A stretch of DNA of 64,000 nucleotides from contig CALRWV020000007.1 in assembly GCA_943371965.1 (NCBI GenBank), positions 118,769 through 182,768 on the forward strand, given 5' to 3'. Position 1 is the first letter of the stretch; each line of letters starts with the position of its first letter. The position numbers were made by a program, and so were the translations under genes. This document shows positions 44,834 to 55,214 of this stretch, one piece after another. The notes under the pieces are model-generated. The model made no database searches, was not told the DNA's origin, and saw nothing but the letters and a program-made list of their open reading frames with translations. This DNA comes from CALRWV02 sp943371965. Its GTDB lineage: Bacteria > Bacteroidota > JABWAT01.

Positions 44834-47800
44834 TTATTTAAGTACAACAAATTTTTTGATTTTTGAAAATGTTACGTTTGAGCTTCCAGTTTTTTTTGCA
44901 GTAAAGTGATAAAAATAAGTACCGCTTGAAAGATTGAAATACCAATCATAAAAATGGATTCCCGCATCCATACTTGAATTGAAAACAGTTTCAATTTTCT
45001 GTCCGAGCAGATTATAAATATCAATGGTTACATAGCATTCAGATGGAACACCAAAAACAAAATTCGTATAATTTTTGGACGGGTTCGGAAAATTATCTTT
45101 AACAATAAAATCTGCTACTGTTTTACGTTTGGTCCTGATTTCAAAAGTTTGAATTGAAACCGCACCCGAATCATCAGAGACCTGTAATATTACCTTATAT
45201 TTCCTTTCTGGTCTAATTGGAACCATTCCAGTCAGAACTTTATTAAGAGTATCAAGGCGCAACCATTTTGGGAGGATGGCTGCAGTTACATCCAATTTAT
45301 CGCTGAAATACTGTTGATCCTGATCAGCAACGGAATATCTATAAGTATACAAACTGTCTTCAATTCCTACCGAATCGGCAAACGAAGTAAAATTTGGTTT
45401 ATGGTTAACATGAAATGTTTTTATTTTCCAAGCTTGAGTCACAACTCCCCCATTGCCATCATTGATTTCCATAACAACTGATGAATCACCAACGTCCTTC
45501 GCATCAGGAACGCCCCAAACATATCCTGTTTCCGAATTGATAAATAGCCAACCAGGTTGAGTTAATAATTTGAACTTTAAAACATCTTTTTTGGCAGATT
45601 CAACCCGATGTGTGTTTTTCCTTTTTCTCACCTGATTTTTCAAACCGGCTTTATTCTCATCACTTAGGTAAATTCCTTTTCCATAAAACAAAGTATCAAT
45701 ATCAACAACTGAAATAAGGTACTCATACAAACTATCCTCGTAAGCAAATGCTGATGGTATTGAATTGATTTCAGGATCGTGGTTGATGTGAACAACTTTA
45801 AATTCACTTTCCTGTTCTGTTGATCCACCTTTACCATCATTCACCCGAAATCTGATTTTGTTTCTCCCAACATCCTTCCCATGGGGAATTCCGGCAAATA
45901 ATCCGTTAGACGGATTGAATTCCAACCAATCAGGCTTTGATAGAAATTGGTAGGTAAGAACATCTCCAAACAAAGAATCCTGATCCGTTGAAATAATCTG
46001 ATAGCTGTAATTCGAATCTTCATTTATAAGTGTATCCGCAACTGAAAGAATTACCGGATTATGGTTGACATGAAGAATTTTGATTTCTTTTTCCTGATCT
46101 GCAAAGCCACCTTTTCCATCTCTTACCTGAAACCTGACAACTGATTTCCCAACATCTTTCCCGCGTGGAATTCCTGTTGCCAATCCACTTGTAGTATCAA
46201 TTGACAACCAGCTTGGATTCGAAACAAGATGATATGAAAAAGTATCACCAAACAAACTGTCCTGGTCTTCGGCGATAATCTGATAACTGTAATTTGAATC
46301 TTCATCAACCAATGTATCGGGTAAAGAAACTATTATTGGATTGTGATTTACGTGAATAATAGTAAGCTCTTTTTCCTGTTCGAATGATCCGCCTTTTCCA
46401 TCTTTGACCTGAAATTTTACTGACAATTTTCCAACATCTTTTCCACGTGGAGTTCCTGTTGCCAATCCGCTTGTTGTATCAATTAACAGCCATGATGAAT
46501 CTGAAATAATGTGATACGATAAGATATCATCAAACAAACTGTCCTGATCTTCAGCTATGATTTGATAACTGTAATTTGAATCTTCATCTATCAAAGTATC
46601 GGGAGTTGAAACTATTATGGGGTTATGGTTTATGTGAATGATGGTAAATTCTTTTTCATGATCTGCAGCTCCACCTTTTCCATCTCTTACCTGAAACCTG
46701 ACAACTGATTTTCCAACATCTTTTCCGCGCGGAATTCCTTTTGCCAATCCACTTGTTGAATCAATTGACAACCAGCTTGTGTTTGAAACAAGATGATATG
46801 AAAAAGTATCACCGAACAAACTGTCCTGATCTTCAGCAATGATCTGATAACTGTAATTTGAATCTTCATCTATCAATGTATCTGGTAAAGAAACTATTAT
46901 GGGATTGTGGTTGATATGAACAACTTCAAATTCACTTTCCTGTTCTGCCATTCCACCTTTACCATCATTCACCAGAAATCCGATTTTGTTTTTTCCAACA
47001 TCTTTTCCCCGTGGAATTCCGGTAAACAAACCGTATGACGATTTGAATTCCAACCAATCAGGTTTGAATAACAATTGGTAGGTCAGGACATCTCCAAACA
47101 AAGAATCCTGATCCATTGAAATAATCTGATAGCTGTAATTCGAATCTTCATTGATAAGTGTATCCGCAATGGAAATAATTACAGGATTATGATTGATATG
47201 TAGAATTTCGATTTCTTTTTCCTGATCTGCGGTTCCGCCTTTTCCATCTTTCACCTGAAACCTGACAACTGATTTTCCAACATCTTTTCCACGGGGAATT
47301 CCAGAAACCAATCCGCTTGTTGTGTCAATTGACAACCAGCTTGTGTTTGAAACAAGATGATACGAAAAAATATCACCAAACAAACTATCCTGATCTTCGG
47401 CAATGATCTGATAGCTGTAATGTGAATCTTCATCACCTAAAGTATCTGGTGAAGAAACAATAATGGGATTGTGATTTACGTGAATGATGGATAGTTCTTT
47501 TTCCTGTTCGGCTGAACCGCCCTTACCATCTTTGACCTGGAATTTTACAGACAATTTTCCAACATCTTTTCCGCGTGGAATTCCAGTTACCAATCCACTT
47601 GTTGTATCGATACTCAACCATGATGAATCTGAAATGATATGATAAGAAAAAATATCACCAAACAAACTGTCCTGATCTTCAGCAATGATCTGATAACTGT
47701 AATTTGAATCTTCATCAATCATAGTATCGGGATTTGAAATAATTTTAGGATTGTGATTTACGTGCAATACAGTCAGCAAAATTTGTTTTGCAACAGTCCT

Positions 47801-50800
47801 TCCCAGATTATCAGATAAATAAATGTTCAAAGTATCCACACCAACATTTGAACCGGAAGGAATTCCTGAAATAGTTAGATTGTTGGAATTAAGGGTCAGC
47901 CAATCAGGTAACTTGGTAGAATATAGTTGAACTGCATCACCAAACAATTTTGTATCTGGATCAAACGCAGAGATGTGCAAAGTAAAAAGTGAATCTTCAA
48001 TCGCAATTGTATCTGAAACTGCTGATACAAATTCAGGGCTCCGATTTTTATGAAAAATTGTATTTACCTGAAAATTTCCAATATCACTCCAGGGTAAATT
48101 ATTTTCAGTTGAGATTTCCCTTATGCGCCAGTAATAATTTCCAGATTGCGCTAAAATAAATGAAACCGTGGTATCTGATAAGGGAGTTATATTTTTAAAA
48201 AGGGGAAAAAATGATTTTGACTTACTAACCTGAATCTCCACTGGGTTTATGGATTGTTTCGGATATTTCCAGTTAAGAATTTTATAGTCAATAGAATCTG
48301 TTACATTTCTGATCTCACTTGCCGGTATTTTAATTTTGGGAGCATATAAATCTGTGATAATGGAATTTGGGTTAATTTCCTGACCTGATATTTCAACATG
48401 TCCATTTCTTTCAACCGTTACCAATCTGTTGGATAACAAATTAGGTGTAATATTTCCCAAAGCAGAATTGGTAAACTTATCAATTTTAATTTCTTTGCCT
48501 GATACTACTGGAATATTGATTTCAATATCATAACTTTCGTCTGGATTTAAACCGAAGTGGAGATCATATTGCGGTTGCCCAATCCATGCGTCTGTTGATT
48601 TTACAAAATTATGTCCAACAAGTTCGGTCGTACCAGCTTTATATATTTTAACCGAAGTTCCATACTGTGTTTTTAATCCGTTTTCATCAAGCACACGAAC
48701 TTTAAAACTGTGGTCATGATTGACTAAATTATTTTTCCAAAGAATCATTCCTGACACATTGATGAAATCCAAATCACCATCCTGATCATAATCAAGATAA
48801 CTGGTTGAACTGCTGAGAACATCCGTGAAATGAACAAGATCAGTAACTTCCGCAAACGTTTCATCTCCGTTGTTGATATAAATTCTTGATTTCAGAAAAT
48901 CGGGCAATTGATAGGGTTTTGATTGATATAAATAACCTCTCCCGACAACAATATCCAAATATCCGTCATTGTTGATGTCAAAAAATGAACCGCCGATTGC
49001 ATCTCCATTCCAATTAACAGTATCGATGGAATTATAAAATGAAACTCCTGCAGATTTTGTTATTTCAGTAAATGTTTTATTTCCATTGTTCCTGAAAAGT
49101 CTGGGATGACCGGGATTTGTGATCCATAAATCAAAAAAACCATCATTGTTAAAATCACCAAATGAAATTCCTTCATCAAACACAGGTGGAATTCCGAAAT
49201 TATTGGGATCGGTTCTGAACGATCCACCACCTGAATTTTCATACAAATATCCATTGCAATAAAGATCTAAATCTCCATCATTATCAAAATCAACAAACTG
49301 CGAACCTTCAGGATCATATGTTCCATAATAATTTCTGACTTTTTCGTTTCCTTTTATATCGGAATAATCATAAAATTTCTGGTTGGATTGCTGAATGAAC
49401 AGTTGATTTCCGGCATCAATATTTCCCCTTGCAACGGATTTTCTGTAATAAGGTGTAAATATATCAAGGTGTCCATCACCGTCGATATCGCTTACTGCAA
49501 TTGCTTCACCAAATCCTCTTTTTTTATAACCGATTGAAATTCCAATGGTATCAAAAGTACCGTCCCGGTTATTTTTATAATATTCGCTTGGTCTGTTTGC
49601 ATAACCTGAAGTCATGATATCAGCATAACCAACCTTTGCAATATCAGTAACAGAAATACCATGAGATCTAACAGCATCAGGATGAACCAAACCAGTATTT
49701 GTGTAAGTACCGTTACCATTATTGATTAGAATATACATGTTTATGATATCATCAAGACCATCATTGTTGATATCATAAACGGCAGTACCGGCTGTGAGGG
49801 GTGTAACAGTATTCAAACCAATGTTTGTTTTTTTCTCAAATACCGGAAGACTCTTGAAGACTTTTTCCGACATTCCATATATTATGAAATTTACATTTAT
49901 TGTATCAGATTTTCCCCCATCATCAAAAACAGCAATTTTAAATGATTTATTTCCCTTGTCGGAAAATTGGGGAGTTCCATAAATTTCGTTTTCATCTGAT
50001 AATTGCAAAAAAGAGGGCGCATTAATAATGGTAAAATTTACATGATCACCCAATAATGTGTCAGGATCAGTATATTCTATTTTTTTTCGGTATTCTTTTC
50101 CTTTGAATAATATTTGATCTGAAAATGGGCTTAATTCAGGTTTCTGGTTGGAATAAACATACTGAAAATTGAAAATAAAATCGGAAGAATCACCTGCCAA
50201 ATCAAATGCTCTTAATCGTAATGTGGTATCTATGGAGTTAATTCTACCTGGAACACCCTTGAAGTAAATTCTGTTATTTGAAAGCGAATCTGATAACCAA
50301 ACAGGTTTTTGTATTATTTTGATTTTTGTTAAATCACCATAAATTGAATCAGAATCAAAACCAGTTACGAAAAATTGATTCAGAGAATCCTCTTTTATTA
50401 CCAAATTGGAGATTTTGATTTGGGGAGCATGATTTAAAAAATCAGATTTTAACCTGATGGTTTGCAATACAGTTTTTCCCTTTTGGTTGCTCAATGATAA
50501 TTCTATGAGATTCAAAGTCGAATCGTAATTCAAATGCTTGAATATTACTGAATCCTCTTCGCCTGAAAATGAATTGGAATCAGGATTGAATATCAGCCAA
50601 TTTGGTTTTTTAACGACTGTTATGGTATTCTGATCAAATGCAGTTTCAATAAATCCGGCAGCTCTCCAGACTTTTGTAAATGTTGGCGCAGTTTCAGCAG
50701 AATAAGTAAATATTCCTGAAGAATCTACATTTTGTATTTTTGATGTACTGAATGGTCTGGGCAAACTCAGCAATTCAGATGAGCCGCTTTTATTTCCGTT

Positions 50801-52885
50801 TTCATCAACGGCAGTAATCCGGTAAAATGTTTTTACTGATTTTTTATTTTCAAGGGAGATCACATATTCATTTTGAATTGGTTCGTCAATCTTGTTGATT
50901 TCCAATGGCCAAAATCCATTTGTCTCATCACTTGCATAAATTTCATATTTAAATGGAATGACACCGTTTGGATTCGGATTCCATTTTATTATCAGCTTAT
51001 TATTAGAAAGAGTATAATTCAAATTAACAGGGGGCATAATTCCATTTGGTGTAAATGAAAAAATACTGCTCCAATTTCCCCAGTTTCCATGTTCATCTTT
51101 AGCCCTTACTCTCCAGTAATAAGTTGTACCAGCGTTTAAAAGTCCATCATATGGGATTTCAAATTTGGATTGAATAGGTTGATGAAGTGTAGAAATGTAT
51201 CTATTGAAGTTAGGTGATAAAGGAAACCTCATATCGCTTCTGTCACTTAATTCAAATTCGTAATCAATTATTTCATCTCCATCAAAATCCGAAGGAATTG
51301 TCCATTCAAAATTAAATTTCAGAGAATTTATATTGCTCTCATCTGTTGGGAAAACCGGGGTAATATTACTGTCTGGTGGATTGTTTTCATTTGACTCATT
51401 CCACAAAATATTAATATCCAGATTTCTCGAACCTGATTGATCGGAGTAATTTATTGAATTATCTCCTAATTTCAATCTCGGAAGAAAGAAACGGGAAATC
51501 TGAAACATAGATTTTATTGAAAGAGAATCAAGACCGGCAGACAATTTTCCGGAATTTGCTTTAACAATGAATTTCAAATAATAGGAATAACAGGCTTTTG
51601 TATTTTTGGTATCAATCAGATTATATAAATTCAGGGAATCAGAGAAGGAACCTGTTAGGGAAGAAGTCCAAATCTGGTTCCAATCAATTCCATTTTTTGA
51701 AAAGTAAACCAAAACGGAATCTGAATTTGTTAGTTGTGTGAATTTTGCAGATACTTTGCCATCAACAATAACAAAAGGAGAAGTAACTTTAATCAGAAAC
51801 GATCCCTTTTTTAAAGAATCGGAAACATGCAAATCAGGTTGGAAATTATCTGAATATTTTGACGAAATATTTTCCGTCGAATCAAACAAAACTGAAACAG
51901 CAACTTCGGATACTTTTGGATTGTTGTAAAAATAGCCGTTCGCAAATTCAAGTGAATCAGGAGTATTAATATTTACCGGTTGCAAATCATGATGGATTTT
52001 CCCGGGTGAATAATCAAAAATTATTTTTTCACCTGGTCTTAATTTATAATCAAGCGTATGTCCATTTTCAAAACCGTAAGGATTAAAGAAATCAAAATTG
52101 TACCCATCTTCAAACAGTGAATTTTCATCTTTATAAATTGAAGCCAACACATTGTTTTGTATACTGTCTGGCTGGATAGCTTTACCGTAATTATGGGTTC
52201 TCATTAAAAGGTATCTGTCTGTCGAAACTTCTTCCTTGCTTGCAATTGATTTGTTATCAGGCTTCAAAAAAAATGTTTCAATATCACCATCAATCAATTC
52301 AAACCCATTTGAAAATTTGGATTCGGAAACAATATGGCCATTCATCTTCCAATATTGTGAATTATGACCGCTATAAAATGTAAGATTTGCTATTCCAGAA
52401 GCAACATCTGAACATATTCCATACCCATAAACACCAAACAATTTAAGTGGATCACGCGATTCTTTACTTGGGTCTTCTTCTGGTTGATCGGAATGAAAAC
52501 GGTTATTTCTGGCAAAATTCCATAATGACAATAATTTTTCACGGTCTGTTGCCGCATTTTTAAAAATTTCATTTCTCAGCAGTTGATTGGTGTACCAATT
52601 ACCGGTTTCATTAAAAACAAGGCGTGGAGAGTTGACAGTTGTTAATCCTGAATTTTCAATTTCCAGCAATTTCATGGGTTCAAATTTTCTTACGAAACTG
52701 TTTGGTTTATATGAGAAAGTATTGAATCCATCCAGTTTGCCATCTAAGAAAATATTATGTGAATAGTTTGAGTTCTGAATATTTAATTTTTGTGATTTTG
52801 AAATTATCTGGGAATAACTGTTAATCGTGTTGAATAACGAAATAAGAAAAAGGAAAAAAATCGTATTTGGTTTAAATTTTTTCAT
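44834..52885 (-). CDS. Giant secreted transglutaminase-like/FG-GAP/cadherin-repeat protein with T9SS tag (2683 aa)
   Basis: The largest gene in the window. Signal peptide (residues 1-26, ending SYSQ). The transglutaminase-like domain has Cys158 in GYGICSD, His184 in NGHIVSE and Asp199 in LIDGD. Fibronectin-type domains follow to about residue 720. A block near residues 1035-1390 holds six calcium-loop motifs (DINNDGLDD, DIDGDGHLD, DFDNDGDLD, DFNNDGFFD, DINNDGYLD, DYDQDGDLD) of FG-GAP/VCBS beta-propellers, then an ASPIC/UnbV-like domain. Seven exact 94-aa cadherin-like repeats occupy residues about 1710-2367, and two diverged repeats match the last two of the smaller paralogue, including a basic insertion. 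The final ~85 residues are a T9SS sorting domain. Predicted to be a calcium-stabilised surface fibre. Shadow frames in the repeat array are not genes. Confidence 0.85.
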   Translation of the reverse strand: MKKFKPNTIFFLFLISLFNTINSYSQIISKSQKLNIQNSNYSHNIFLDGKLDGFNTFSYKPNSFVRKFEPMKLLEIENSGLTTVNSPRLVFNETGNWYTNQLLRNEIFKNAATDREKLLSLWNFARNNRFHSDQPEEDPSKESRDPLKLFGVYGYGICSDVASGIANLTFYSGHNSQYWKMNGHIVSESKFSNGFELIDGDIETFFLKPDNKSIASKEEVSTDRYLLMRTHNYGKAIQPDSIQNNVLASIYKDENSLFEDGYNFDFFNPYGFENGHTLDYKLRPGEKIIFDYSPGKIHHDLQPVNINTPDSLEFANGYFYNNPKVSEVAVSVLFDSTENISSKYSDNFQPDLHVSDSLKKGSFLIKVTSPFVIVDGKVSAKFTQLTNSDSVLVYFSKNGIDWNQIWTSSLTGSFSDSLNLYNLIDTKNTKACYSYYLKFIVKANSGKLSAGLDSLSIKSMFQISRFFLPRLKLGDNSINYSDQSGSRNLDINILWNESNENNPPDSNITPVFPTDESNINSLKFNFEWTIPSDFDGDEIIDYEFELSDRSDMRFPLSPNFNRYISTLHQPIQSKFEIPYDGLLNAGTTYYWRVRAKDEHGNWGNWSSIFSFTPNGIMPPVNLNYTLSNNKLIIKWNPNPNGVIPFKYEIYASDETNGFWPLEINKIDEPIQNEYVISLENKKSVKTFYRITAVDENGNKSGSSELLSLPRPFSTSKIQNVDSSGIFTYSAETAPTFTKVWRAAGFIETAFDQNTITVVKKPNWLIFNPDSNSFSGEEDSVIFKHLNYDSTLNLIELSLSNQKGKTVLQTIRLKSDFLNHAPQIKISNLVIKEDSLNQFFVTGFDSDSIYGDLTKIKIIQKPVWLSDSLSNNRIYFKGVPGRINSIDTTLRLRAFDLAGDSSDFIFNFQYVYSNQKPELSPFSDQILFKGKEYRKKIEYTDPDTLLGDHVNFTIINAPSFLQLSDENEIYGTPQFSDKGNKSFKIAVFDDGGKSDTINVNFIIYGMSEKVFKSLPVFEKKTNIGLNTVTPLTAGTAVYDINNDGLDDIINMYILINNGNGTYTNTGLVHPDAVRSHGISVTDIAKVGYADIMTSGYANRPSEYYKNNRDGTFDTIGISIGYKKRGFGEAIAVSDIDGDGHLDIFTPYYRKSVARGNIDAGNQLFIQQSNQKFYDYSDIKGNEKVRNYYGTYDPEGSQFVDFDNDGDLDLYCNGYLYENSGGGSFRTDPNNFGIPPVFDEGISFGDFNNDGFFDLWITNPGHPRLFRNNGNKTFTEITKSAGVSFYNSIDTVNWNGDAIGGSFFDINNDGYLDIVVGRGYLYQSKPYQLPDFLKSRIYINNGDETFAEVTDLVHFTDVLSSSTSYLDYDQDGDLDFINVSGMILWKNNLVNHDHSFKVRVLDENGLKTQYGTSVKIYKAGTTELVGHNFVKSTDAWIGQPQYDLHFGLNPDESYDIEINIPVVSGKEIKIDKFTNSALGNITPNLLSNRLVTVERNGHVEISGQEINPNSIITDLYAPKIKIPASEIRNVTDSIDYKILNWKYPKQSINPVEIQVSKSKSFFPLFKNITPLSDTTVSFILAQSGNYYWRIREISTENNLPWSDIGNFQVNTIFHKNRSPEFVSAVSDTIAIEDSLFTLHISAFDPDTKLFGDAVQLYSTKLPDWLTLNSNNLTISGIPSGSNVGVDTLNIYLSDNLGRTVAKQILLTVLHVNHNPKIISNPDTMIDEDSNYSYQIIAEDQDSLFGDIFSYHIISDSSWLSIDTTSGLVTGIPRGKDVGKLSVKFQVKDGKGGSAEQEKELSIIHVNHNPIIVSSPDTLGDEDSHYSYQIIAEDQDSLFGDIFSYHLVSNTSWLSIDTTSGLVSGIPRGKDVGKSVVRFQVKDGKGGTADQEKEIEILHINHNPVIISIADTLINEDSNYSYQIISMDQDSLFGDVLTYQLLFKPDWLEFKSSYGLFTGIPRGKDVGKNKIGFLVNDGKGGMAEQESEFEVVHINHNPIIVSLPDTLIDEDSNYSYQIIAEDQDSLFGDTFSYHLVSNTSWLSIDSTSGLAKGIPRGKDVGKSVVRFQVRDGKGGAADHEKEFTIIHINHNPIIVSTPDTLIDEDSNYSYQIIAEDQDSLFDDILSYHIISDSSWLLIDTTSGLATGTPRGKDVGKLSVKFQVKDGKGGSFEQEKELTIIHVNHNPIIVSLPDTLVDEDSNYSYQIIAEDQDSLFGDTFSYHLVSNPSWLSIDTTSGLATGIPRGKDVGKSVVRFQVRDGKGGFADQEKEIKILHVNHNPVILSVADTLINEDSNYSYQIISTDQDSLFGDVLTYQFLSKPDWLEFNPSNGLFAGIPHGKDVGRNKIRFRVNDGKGGSTEQESEFKVVHINHDPEINSIPSAFAYEDSLYEYLISVVDIDTLFYGKGIYLSDENKAGLKNQVRKRKNTHRVESAKKDVLKFKLLTQPGWLFINSETGYVWGVPDAKDVGDSSVVMEINDGNGGVVTQAWKIKTFHVNHKPNFTSFADSVGIEDSLYTYRYSVADQDQQYFSDKLDVTAAILPKWLRLDTLNKVLTGMVPIRPERKYKVILQVSDDSGAVSIQTFEIRTKRKTVADFIVKDNFPNPSKNYTNFVFGVPSECYVTIDIYNLLGQKIETVFNSSMDAGIHFYDWYFNLSSGTYFYHFTAKKTGSSNVTFSKIKKFVVLK
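45785..47758 (-). repeat. Seven-copy array of 282-bp (94-aa) cadherin-like repeats
   Basis: The interval is 1974 bp, exactly seven 282-bp units, each a 94-aa domain starting NHNP and containing EDSNYSYQI, DQDSLF, RGKDVG and DGKGG. No unit has an insertion or deletion. The copies fall into three classes by their variable residues, in the order A-B-C-B-A-B-C: class A has SDSSW with GKLSVKF, class B has SNTSW or SNPSW with GKSVVRF, class C has KPDWLEF. The second A-B-C block looks like a copy of the first, a sign of recombination by 846-bp block duplication. The array lies within the 2683-aa giant gene. Confidence 0.85.
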
Positions 52886-52912
52886 TTACTGATTTAATCA
52901 AACAAAAGGGCT

Positions 52913-54016
52913 TCAATCAACTGTAATTTGCCGGAACAAATCATCATATTGATCTGTTATTTTTTCCCATGTGTAATGTTGGGCAATTCTATCACGGGAA
53001 ATAAGACGGAATGTCTCAAGGCTTGATGGGTTTTTATCTGTTTCATTTATTACTTCAGCAACTGAAGAAATGTTTTTCTGAAAATAGATTCCATATTTTC
53101 CGTCGAGCAGTACTTCTCTGCTGAAAACGGTATCTAAAGCAAGAATGCCGCAACCGTATGCCAATGCTTTCAAAAGTGTTGGATTGGTACCGCCAAATTC
53201 ATGTCCATGAAAATAGGCGAACGAATTGCAATATAACTCACGCAGCAGATTCGGATCTTTTACGTAACCGGTAAAAACAATCCGGTCATCAGTAGTCTGT
53301 TTGATGGATTCTGCGTAAGAATCTTTGTAGGGTACATCACCAACTACCACCAGCTTTTTATCAGAAGCAGATTTTGCAAATCCTTTTACTATGATGTCAG
53401 CATTATTGTCAGGAATCAAACGGCCAACAATCAGATAATATCCATTTTTTTTCAATCCCAGCTGATCAAGCAATTCCGGAGTGGAACTATGCGCCGGATT
53501 TGCACCATAAGCAATAATAGTTGAACCAGAATTGAATTCTTTTTTATAAATATCAGCCATCCGGTCAGAGTCAGAAACAACAACATCAAAAACTTTTGTT
53601 GAAAGCCAGGATGAAAAATAAAAATACTTTGAACCCAAACCTTTCCATTTTGGACGCAGCCATTCAAGGCCGTCAACATTGATACATGTTTTCTGATTCA
53701 AAATGGTGGTTAATATTCCAAAAGGTCCATTTGCTGAATTTACATAAAATACAACATCAGGTCTGTGAAAAAGAACATGAAGGGTTGCCAAAAAACTGTG
53801 GCTGAACTGACTTAGAATTTTCTTTTCTATTGAAGGAAGATATACCAATTTTATTCCATTGACTGTTTCAGGTCTTTTTTCAAAAAGCCCACTGTGACAA
53901 TACACAGTTATCTCATAACCTTTTTTTTGCAATCTCGTTACCAATTCAGATACAAGGGTTTCATAACCACTGTAAACGTACGGATAACCACGGCTTCCCA
54001 CAATTGCAATTTTCAT
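52913..54016 (-). CDS. DUF1972-type GT4 rhamnosyltransferase-like glycosyltransferase
   Basis: A 367-aa GT-B enzyme starting MKIAIVGSRGYPYVYSGYETLVSEL, the hallmark of DUF1972 glycosyltransferases (rhamnosyl- and related transferases). NGPFGILTT and INVDGLEWLRPKWKG follow, then YLIVGRLIPDNN, the donor-binding fold, and FHGHEFGGTNPTLLKALAYGCGILAL with the Glu motif. It would transfer a deoxyhexose or hexose to a lipid-linked oligosaccharide. It lies 27 nt upstream of the giant transglutaminase-like gene and 21 nt downstream of another GT4 gene, in the same operon. Confidence 0.85.
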   Translation of the reverse strand: MKIAIVGSRGYPYVYSGYETLVSELVTRLQKKGYEITVYCHSGLFEKRPETVNGIKLVYLPSIEKKILSQFSHSFLATLHVLFHRPDVVFYVNSANGPFGILTTILNQKTCINVDGLEWLRPKWKGLGSKYFYFSSWLSTKVFDVVVSDSDRMADIYKKEFNSGSTIIAYGANPAHSSTPELLDQLGLKKNGYYLIVGRLIPDNNADIIVKGFAKSASDKKLVVVGDVPYKDSYAESIKQTTDDRIVFTGYVKDPNLLRELYCNSFAYFHGHEFGGTNPTLLKALAYGCGILALDTVFSREVLLDGKYGIYFQKNISSVAEVINETDKNPSSLETFRLISRDRIAQHYTWEKITDQYDDLFRQITVD

Positions 54017-54037
54017 GACAGGTAATTTTTTAACAGG

Positions 54038-55207
54038 TTAAATGGTTTCAGGAAGAAGATCCTGATAGAGTGAAGTAATGTTTTTCTGATAAATTTCTAC
54101 AGTAAAAAGTTCCATAATGCGCTGTTGGGCTTTTTTACCAAAGTCCAACCTTTTTTCACTGTTTTGCAGCAGTTCCAAAATACTTTCAGATAATTCATCT
54201 GAGCTATTTGGAGAGTTTAAAATTCCACTGATACTATTTTCAATCATCTGTAAAATTCCACCATGCGCATTTCCAACAATTGCTTTACCTGCGGCCATGG
54301 CTTCAAGTACAGTTGTTGGAAACGGATCTGGAAGTGTTGACGGCATTATAAAAACATCAAAAGCAGAGAGCAAATTTGGAATATCTGTCCTGAATTCTTC
54401 TACAAGAAAATGAGATCCGAGCTGACTTTCACTTACTGCTTTTTTAAAGTCATCCATTCTGAATTCCTGTCCCAGAAAAGGACTGCCGACAGCAACAAAC
54501 TTGGCTTTTTTATTTTTGGCGAATACTTTCTTTGCAATATCCAAAAACAAATCCTGACCTTTCCAATGACTGACTCTTCCAATCATTCCAATCAGAAACT
54601 CATCATTCTGAATTCCCAAAGATTGTCTTACACTCTCTCGGTCACCATTGGTAAATTTATCTATCTCCAATCCATTATGAATTACTCTAATTTTTGGTTT
54701 AATGGATGGCTGATCTTCAATTAAATTATCAGCAGTACTTTTGGAAACAGGCACAATTACTGTCGCAAAATATTTGGCGAAAAATGAAATCATCTTTTTT
54801 ACAGCCACAGGCTCCAGAATAATTTCACGCACATGCTGAATGTGAGGTTTTCCTGAAAGTTTTGCGGCAATTCCACCTGAAAAAACTGCAGCAGTATTCG
54901 AATGAACCAAATCAATTTTTTCCTGCCTGATGATTTTTCTGATCTTTAGTGATGACATCAGCAATTTTACCGGAAAAAGAAAAATACCAACCGGTGTGAA
55001 AAATTGTCTTCTCAATACACTCAATTCGAAAGTATAAGTTTTTATCCCTTCCTTTGTAAGTTCATCAGCAAGAGGTCCATGGTAGGGCAAACAAACGATA
55101 GCTTTGAATTTTGATTTATCGAGTGATTTTATTGTTCTGAGCAAACTGCGGTCAGCACCATATAAATCTGAACTTGAATGGATATATAAAATATTTTTTA
55201 CCGGCAT
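54038..55207 (-). CDS. GT4-family glycosyltransferase
   Basis: A 389-aa GT-B enzyme. The N-terminal domain reads NILYIHSSSDLYGADRSLLRTIKSL, with the donor-side region LIGMIGRVSHWKGQDLFLDIAKK in the middle and VFIMPSTLPDPFPTTVLEAMAAGKAIVGNAHGG carrying the Glu of the GT4 motif. It probably elongates the repeat unit. The gene is 7 nt downstream of the epimerase gene and lies in the same minus-strand operon. The sugar donor is not predictable. Confidence 0.85.
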   Translation of the reverse strand: MPVKNILYIHSSSDLYGADRSLLRTIKSLDKSKFKAIVCLPYHGPLADELTKEGIKTYTFELSVLRRQFFTPVGIFLFPVKLLMSSLKIRKIIRQEKIDLVHSNTAAVFSGGIAAKLSGKPHIQHVREIILEPVAVKKMISFFAKYFATVIVPVSKSTADNLIEDQPSIKPKIRVIHNGLEIDKFTNGDRESVRQSLGIQNDEFLIGMIGRVSHWKGQDLFLDIAKKVFAKNKKAKFVAVGSPFLGQEFRMDDFKKAVSESQLGSHFLVEEFRTDIPNLLSAFDVFIMPSTLPDPFPTTVLEAMAAGKAIVGNAHGGILQMIENSISGILNSPNSSDELSESILELLQNSEKRLDFGKKAQQRIMELFTVEIYQKNITSLYQDLLPETI

Positions 55208-55214
55208 ACTGGAA

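Noticed and set aside
45841..47436. Four short, similar minus-strand frames of about 60 codons repeated along the giant gene
   Set aside because: They recur at about 282-bp spacing because the repeat array preserves an alternate frame; they have no ribosome binding site and no independent composition.
54117..54724. Two plus-strand frames of about 100 codons over the GT4 gene
   Set aside because: Both are fully inside the well-supported minus-strand GT4 gene with no family match.
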